From: Lytechinus variegatus
Lineage: Eukaryota; Echinodermata; Echinoidea; Temnopleuroida; Toxopneustidae
DNA: 64,000 nucleotides
Direction: 5' to 3'
NCBI RefSeq assembly: GCF_018143015.1
Contig: NC_054750.1
Coordinates: forward strand, 9,328,501-9,392,500
Positions 58,701 to 64,000 of the stretch are shown here, one piece after another. Below the pieces are notes generated by a model. That model saw nothing but the letters and a program-made list of their open reading frames with translations. It was not told the origin of the DNA and did no database searches. Every line of letters starts with the position of its first letter. Positions within the stretch are counted from its first letter, which is position 1. A program made the translations under genes and the position numbers.

Positions 58701-61700
58701 ATATCATTTTCTCAGAAAATTGAAAATGGTTTTCACTGTACCTTTTTTATATCAATAGACAAATCATTTTACACCCAATCATGAATAGAAAACAAAATTA
58801 AGTCATCAGGAACCATACAAAATTTGAAATTCATGCATTTTATATTACATAACACATGGGGCAGCTGCTCGTTTATGACGTCACAATTCCAAATTTTTGA
58901 ACTCTTATAACTTTCTTACTTTTTAACGGATTTTCCTCAAACCTTCACCAATATTTTTTACTATTTTTTCTGCTATTTTTACAACAAAGTTTTCTTCAGG
59001 GTGAACTTCCCCTCTTAAACTCTTATAACTTTCTTACTTTTTAACGGATTTCTTACTTTTTAACGGAGTTTCCTCAAACCTTCAGCAATATTTTTTACTA
59101 TTTTTTCTGCTATTTTTACAACAAAGTTTTCTTCAGGGTGAACTTCCCCTTTAAAAAAAAGTGTGCAGACACCATAGATAAAGCAAACAAAATAAATCAA
59201 TCAATGACCCCACATTAAAATGTACAGGAATAAGTGCATAATTACATAATGTAGACTTGTAGTTTATTTTAAGTTTAATTCATCAAAGTGATACAGTTTA
59301 AAGTGACAAGAATAATTGTAAGTAATTGTAATTTGTGCTGTCATTTTTGTGAGGTCACTGATGATATTGAAGTATGATGGAGGCTAAGTTGTTTTGCAAA
59401 TGCTATCTGCATAAGATATGAACCTCTCTTGTAATGATGAATATCACTTTTTCTTGTACCATCAGGCAATAATTTTTCGGCTTTACATTGGAATTTATTA
59501 TTTGCTTAGCATTTATTACGATGTGTAACTATTTCTTCTTCTCCTGACCATCTGTAATATATTGAGGATTTATTGCCATGGGAGATTAAATAACCCTCTC
59601 CTGTACAAAATTCAAATTTCGGGTCCCCCATCCCCCTGTTGTCCCATGGATCCCCCCCCCCACACACAAATATATGACTATCAATATCTTTGATCTAAAG
59701 GCAAGGGCCTGAAATATTTTACTATGAAACCTCCACCTTGTTAATTGTCTTCATTGCTATTATTAATTCTGAATCTGACAAGGTCCAAAATTTGTCTCAT
59801 TGATTCCTTGCGTTTTATCTCTTTAATTTATTTTTAGCCGACTGATCTTATGTCACAAGCATCTATTTATCAGACTGGAACAACAAGCTTTGCTGGACCA
59901 TTTACAAGGTAATTATAAGGGTTATATCTAATTCTTTCAAAATCATCTATCAATAATAAACAGTTACTTAATTTTTAAATCAGAGAAGATTTGGATGTGT
60001 ACACTTCTGAGAAAAGGGTGTTTGGTATAATGTTCGCAATTTTCAACTGAGTGCAGTAGATAGGTCATCTTGTAGTGGACCTTCATTAAAAATGATTAGT
60101 GGTATTCTCACAGCAATAATTGAGTTGACCATTGTCCTAACTGTGGCTTAGACCATTCTTTGATAGATTCCAGCCAGTTTCCAGATCATTTACCTTGATC
60201 AGATTATAATCCTGGCATGAATAATGTTGACAACAAAGATGAAGTGAAATGAGATGAGAAATTAACATGAATTTGACAAGGAGGTTTGAATAATTCTTTG
60301 GTACATTATCTTTGAATATTGAATAAAGAGGATAAAACCTAGCATCAAGTTTGGACTGACATTTTTGGTTTCACCTCCAATCATGAATTCCAACCCATTT
60401 TTGTCTGAGCCTTAGAGCACTGATTCTCTGATGTTAACTAAGGAGAATGTCTAAGTTTATTTAGGTCTGATTAAAGTTAATTTTTGTCTCCTTTTGTTTT
60501 GTCTGTGTTACGATAGATCTGTGTTTGGAGCCAGTATGTCACATGCTTCCAGTCAATCTAACACAGAATCCTTCACAGATGAGATAGCTGAACCAACATC
60601 TATGAAAGATATGCTGAGTGGCTTAGAAGGTAAATAATTGTCATGTCTTCATCAAAGGAATTGTTTTATGAAAGGGGGTGGTACACTGTTAATGATTACC
60701 ACATTACATTTTGCATACTTCCTTTTACCAGTGTAGTATTTTCTTGTAAGGGGTTGAGTATGGGAGTATTAAAAAATACAACTCTTCAATAATCATAATT
60801 ATTTTTTGTCTTATTATGATTATATTACATGGAATGCTGTTGAATATCTATTAAATTTGATAGAGTAGGTGCCATGTTAAAAAGAAGCATTTGTAAAAGG
60901 CTTGTTTTTGTTTCATCCGAACAAGACCAAATGGTTGTAGTTTGAACTGTGCTTGTCAAGCTGCGGAGGTATGATATAGCTGTTGTAGATTAAATTCTTG
61001 AAGTTCTTGAAAAGAACTTCATGAAATTTCTCAGAGAGGCTCATACATAAAATGTTTGTAGAAAAACAAAATAGTAATTTTGTAATATACTTCATGGTAT
61101 TTCCATCCATTGTATAGATATCCAGACACGAAGGGAGGAGACAAAGGAAGATCTAACAGAGGAAGACCTTGAGAAATATATCCCAATCAACCTGACAGAG
61201 ACTGCCACAATATGGTTATTAGATATCAATGGAGTCAGTATGTCAATAGATGCCGAGGACGCATCAGCAATTAAAAGCAAGAATGAGAAATATAAAGAGG
61301 TAAGAGAAGATTTGGAAGAAGGAGAGAGAGAGAGAGGTAGACAGACAGACTGGGTACCATGTTATGAAACTTTGCCAGAACTAACAAATCAACATTTCGA
61401 TGACAATTACCTTGAAACATTTCGTCATAGATCAGTGGCTCATCAGCCAATCAAAACCAAGGATTTATTATTGAAATTGTCACTGTTGTCAATTCAGTCA
61501 GATAGTGCTGGCAACTTTCAAGAAAAGGTTCCCAACGAATCATTTATCAATGATCTTCCCTGACACCTGTATAAGCTACAGAAATAATTGTATCTAATAT
61601 TCTGAGAGCAAAGTCCTCAGTCAAAATCGTTGACAAGAAGGAGCACTGATGATTAGGTTGTACACCAGCTTTACACAATTAAAGAGAAATACCAGTAAAG

Positions 61701-63604
61701 AGAAATACCAGTAGTTGCAGTAAACACTGATTTCATGAGAAAGTCTGTAAAACCAGGCTTAATTGTCAGTATATCATCGAGGATCTAGATCTGGTACAGT
61801 TACATAAACTGAACTTTGTGAAATCTTGAAATCTACGCTGAATAATGTTCACACTGAAGATCACCAACACAAATAAGTGCACGTGGGACAGTGTATTATT
61901 GCTATGAATGTCGGCCCGACGCTTGACCCAAATCCTGTGCTTATTTGCTAATTTCTCAGCAATTACACAATTTCTTCCAGAATCCTTTGGCACATATTTT
62001 TTATTTATACATACAGACACTTTGGTGGTCATTTCATTGGATTTTGTACGAACTCATTTTGATATCGTTACCACAACTGGCATTTACTTTTAACCCTTTG
62101 AACCATATAGGCCGGAATACCGGCCTACCAGAAAACACGCAAATACCTGATAGGCCGGAATACTGGCCTACAGCCATGTGATTTCAAAAGCATGGATTCT
62201 AAATGTCAGGTGATCTTAGAAAATGACGTCATCTTTCTAGTACGTGTAGGAATATTTAGTCAATAATTTCAGTCAATGTGGGCAATGATTTCGGAAGGAT
62301 TGAGCTTCAAAAATGGCCAAAATATGCCACTTTTTTGTGATTGCTCGTGTCGTACGTGCGGTAACACACTGTGTAATACGCGGCGAGTCACATGCTTACT
62401 ATGGGGAAGCAATTGGTATATCTCACTTTGGTGAAAACAGTGATTTTGAGCCCAAAACAGACACTAAATTTGATATAGGTCTACGAGAAGCCAAACAACT
62501 TCAGCCGGCTCGTCCGAGTACAAGCGGGGGGAAGGTGCCGTTGGGTCTCGAATCATGGAGGATTGTGGGAATGTGGTCGAGAAGTCATTTATGTGCAAAT
62601 AATTCAGGGTGTATGTCACGGCCGCCCCTAATAATTCAAGGTTCAAAGGGTTAAGGTTCATCCTTTAATTGTTATTTGTAATTATTTTGATTGTCTCTTT
62701 TTGTAGCTGTGCAAAAGTCGTGATGGTAATGACAGATATGCTGAAAGGGGGATGCAGACTTTCAACGACCTCCCGAAGAACAAGGACATCCAGACATCTC
62801 GAGTAAACTTCATTGTAAGTTACCATGAAAAATCATGAGTAAAAGTGTTGGTGAACTTATTGAAAAGATTTTGTGTCATCATTGTAGTGCCTTGACAGTT
62901 CTTGTTTGTAATACATTATTGTTCAGAATTCTAGTACATTGCAAAGCAAGCAACATCATTACTGCACATTAGAAATTGTTTCATATTTTTCTTGTTACTG
63001 CGCATTGATAACGCTAAGATTGCATGATAAGGTTTTATGAATTTAATCAAAATTATGGTCTAAAGTGTACTGTGTTCCAATAATCACACTACTTCTGTAC
63101 TAGAATTTCGCCCATTTCAATTTGCCCTATATTTAAGGTGTATGTTCTTTTTGATAGCAAAATGCTATGATTGTTTGAGTTTATTGAAACAAGGACTTCA
63201 ACTTCAACTATATGGAAATCCATCAGTGTCATAATTTTTCTCACAGAAAATTTGCACAATGTCCTGTGTAAACAAAGAGGATCACACTGAATTTTCAAGG
63301 AACTATGAATGTATGAATATGCAACATATTTAGGAAACATGTGGAACTAACATGCTTTTAAGATGATGATGTATTTGGCTTTCCATAGTTGTGGTTGATG
63401 GGATTAATCATAACTCTTTGTAAGATGGGGCCCTGTTTTTAAAATGAGAGCATACCTGTACTAAAAAAATTCAGCATTTAAATACAGATCAAAGTAGCCA
63501 ATTCCTAATTTTGTCTTTTGTTTTTTAATTACAGGACCAAGAAACCATAGTGAATAATTGGGATATGTATGATACATACCAAGATCAGGAAAGAAAAGCC
63601 AACT
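55797..63604 (+). CDS. DNAI4: DNAI4 (WDR78), axonemal dynein intermediate chain, N-terminal part (runs off the window)
   Basis: Coding exons: 55797-56012, 58108-58224, 59838-59908, 60517-60629, 61118-61299, 62707-62814, 63535-63604. Phases agree and 292 complete codons are present. The last exon ends in phase 1 at a GTAAG donor, so the gene continues past 64000. Recognition rests on the block in exons 6-7: LTETATIWLLDINGVSMSID, then KNEKYKELCKSRDGNDRYAERGMQTFND and NKDIQT, which resembles human WDR78 (SETETIWFLDM; LCKNR-GND-YVERMMQTFNG). VLDDEGQDVTPQPL in exon 3 is also typical. The Ser-rich first 72 residues are not recognisably conserved. The C-terminal WD40 propeller would lie to the right of the window. 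The known role is as the human counterpart of Chlamydomonas IC138, part of the two-headed inner dynein arm of cilia and flagella. The chosen ATG is 22 bp into an exon with a TCTCAG acceptor; upstream sequence is probably 5' UTR (54250 donor). Confidence 0.9.
56167..56196 (+). repeat. (TTTCTG)n microsatellite
   Basis: Four to five units of TTTCTG, perhaps the tail of the SINE that lies next to it on the minus strand. Confidence 0.8.
56200..56441 (-). mobile_element. tRNA-derived SINE nested in the 56041 element
   Basis: Reverse complement starts ACGGGTCGTGTGGTCCAGTG (box A GTGGTCCAGTGGTTAGAGC) with box B GAGTTCGAATCCC and an anticodon-like CTCATAA loop (CAT, Met type). Acceptor and T stems pair poorly, so it is not a working tRNA. 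The body runs to a (CAGAAA)n-type tail near 56196. Confidence 0.6.
58546..59154. mobile_element. B-family foldback MITE, copy B2, with duplicated right arm
   Basis: It starts TTAAAGGGGAAGTTCACCCT. The first right end is at about 59015 (AGGGTGAACTTCCCCTCTTA), followed by a second copy of the last 135 bp to 59154 with its own TTCTTACTTTTTAACGGA duplication. It matches B1 closely over the body. It lies in a DNAI4 intron. Confidence 0.85.
62090..62654. mobile_element. 565-bp TTAA-flanked MITE (piggyBac-like ends)
   Basis: TTAACCCTTTGAACC at the left is mirrored by GGTTCAAAGGGTTAA at the right. Near the left end a TAGGCCGGAATACCGGCCTA hairpin is followed by a near copy 40 bp on. A 113-codon frame (62313-62654) is not recognisable. 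It ends 52 bp before DNAI4 exon 7 (coding exon 6). Confidence 0.8.
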
Positions 63605-64000
63605 GTAAGTTATGACTTGTAGAATTCAACCTTGTATGTTGTTATATGCAATTATGGTATTCACCAAGTTTCTTCATTGAATTTGTAACTTGAAGTGATG
63701 TAATACTTCCTCAAATCTATAGAATTTGGATGTCTTATGGAAATCTCACAAAAAAAGTTGAATTCTCAGTAAAAAAAACAACTAAAAGCATTGCCATTGT
63801 GGGCTTCCATTCATTTTTTTTTTTTTTTTAACGAAGGCAGCTTAGCTAAACATGATTATACAAATAGTGATATTTCTCAATGGCAACTGTTAAAAGCTTT
63901 CATGTGATTGGCACAGAAAAAATTTTGCTTCATAGAATGCTCCCCAGAGCTGACTTAAAATTCTGCTCAAGAGCAACATAGAAAGTACTTGGTTTAGCAA

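Noticed and set aside
61240-61563. 107-codon plus frame extending DNAI4 exon past 61299
   Set aside because: The first part is real DNAI4 sequence, but similarity stops exactly at the GTAAGAG donor at 61300; the rest is intron.
62313-62654. 113-codon plus frame
   Set aside because: Contained within the TTAA-flanked MITE and ends in its terminal repeat.

Overview
This is nuclear DNA of an animal, most likely an echinoderm (sea urchin or relative). The evidence is AT-rich sequence, GT-AG introns, four protein genes that match deuterostome families, and very many short palindromic (foldback) transposons with TTAAAGG-type ends. The species call is an inference. All exon models were built by hand from splice signals, reading phase and remembered family sequences; no database was searched.

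The genes form two divergent (head-to-head) pairs. Pair 1 is PAXX (minus strand, coding 6117-15776, 7 exons, 207 aa), a Ku-binding factor of non-homologous end joining, and DIMT1 (plus strand, coding 16033-30452, 11 exons, 306 aa), the 18S rRNA dimethyladenosine methyltransferase. Their start codons are 256 bp apart, with a perfect NRF1-type palindrome and a perfect kappaB-type site between them. Pair 2 is MIER1 (minus strand, coding 41295-53781, 10 exons, 525 aa), an ELM2-SANT co-repressor, and DNAI4/WDR78 (plus strand, coding from 55797, 7 coding exons in the window, running off the right edge before its WD40 domain), an inner-arm dynein intermediate chain. The region between them holds a CCAAT box and a near-consensus RFX X-box, as expected for a cilium gene. 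As I recall it, MIER1 and DNAI4 are also head-to-head in human, so this pairing may be ancient. All exon phases close without a stop in the four models.

Layout: 1-6116 is intergenic, with an A-family foldback, a LINE 3' end, a GC-richer patch that may be a promoter, and a 145-bp tandem array. 6117-15776 is PAXX, whose introns hold SINE, LINE and MITE copies. 15777-16032 is the shared promoter. 16033-30452 is DIMT1, whose introns hold a 5'-truncated LINE with target-site duplication, a hAT-like element, foldback families and a roughly 160-bp satellite interrupted by a TTAA-flanked MITE. 30453-41294 lies between two converging genes and is partly likely 3' UTR. 41295-53781 is MIER1. 53782-55796 holds the divergent promoter and the 5' leader of DNAI4, with three foldbacks. 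55797-64000 is DNAI4.

The most unusual aspect is the density of palindromic elements. At least five distinguishable TTAAAGG-ended families share one subterminal core, and many lie inside transcribed introns where they could form long RNA hairpins. No CRISPR array, bacterial gene or convincing functional tRNA/rRNA gene was seen.
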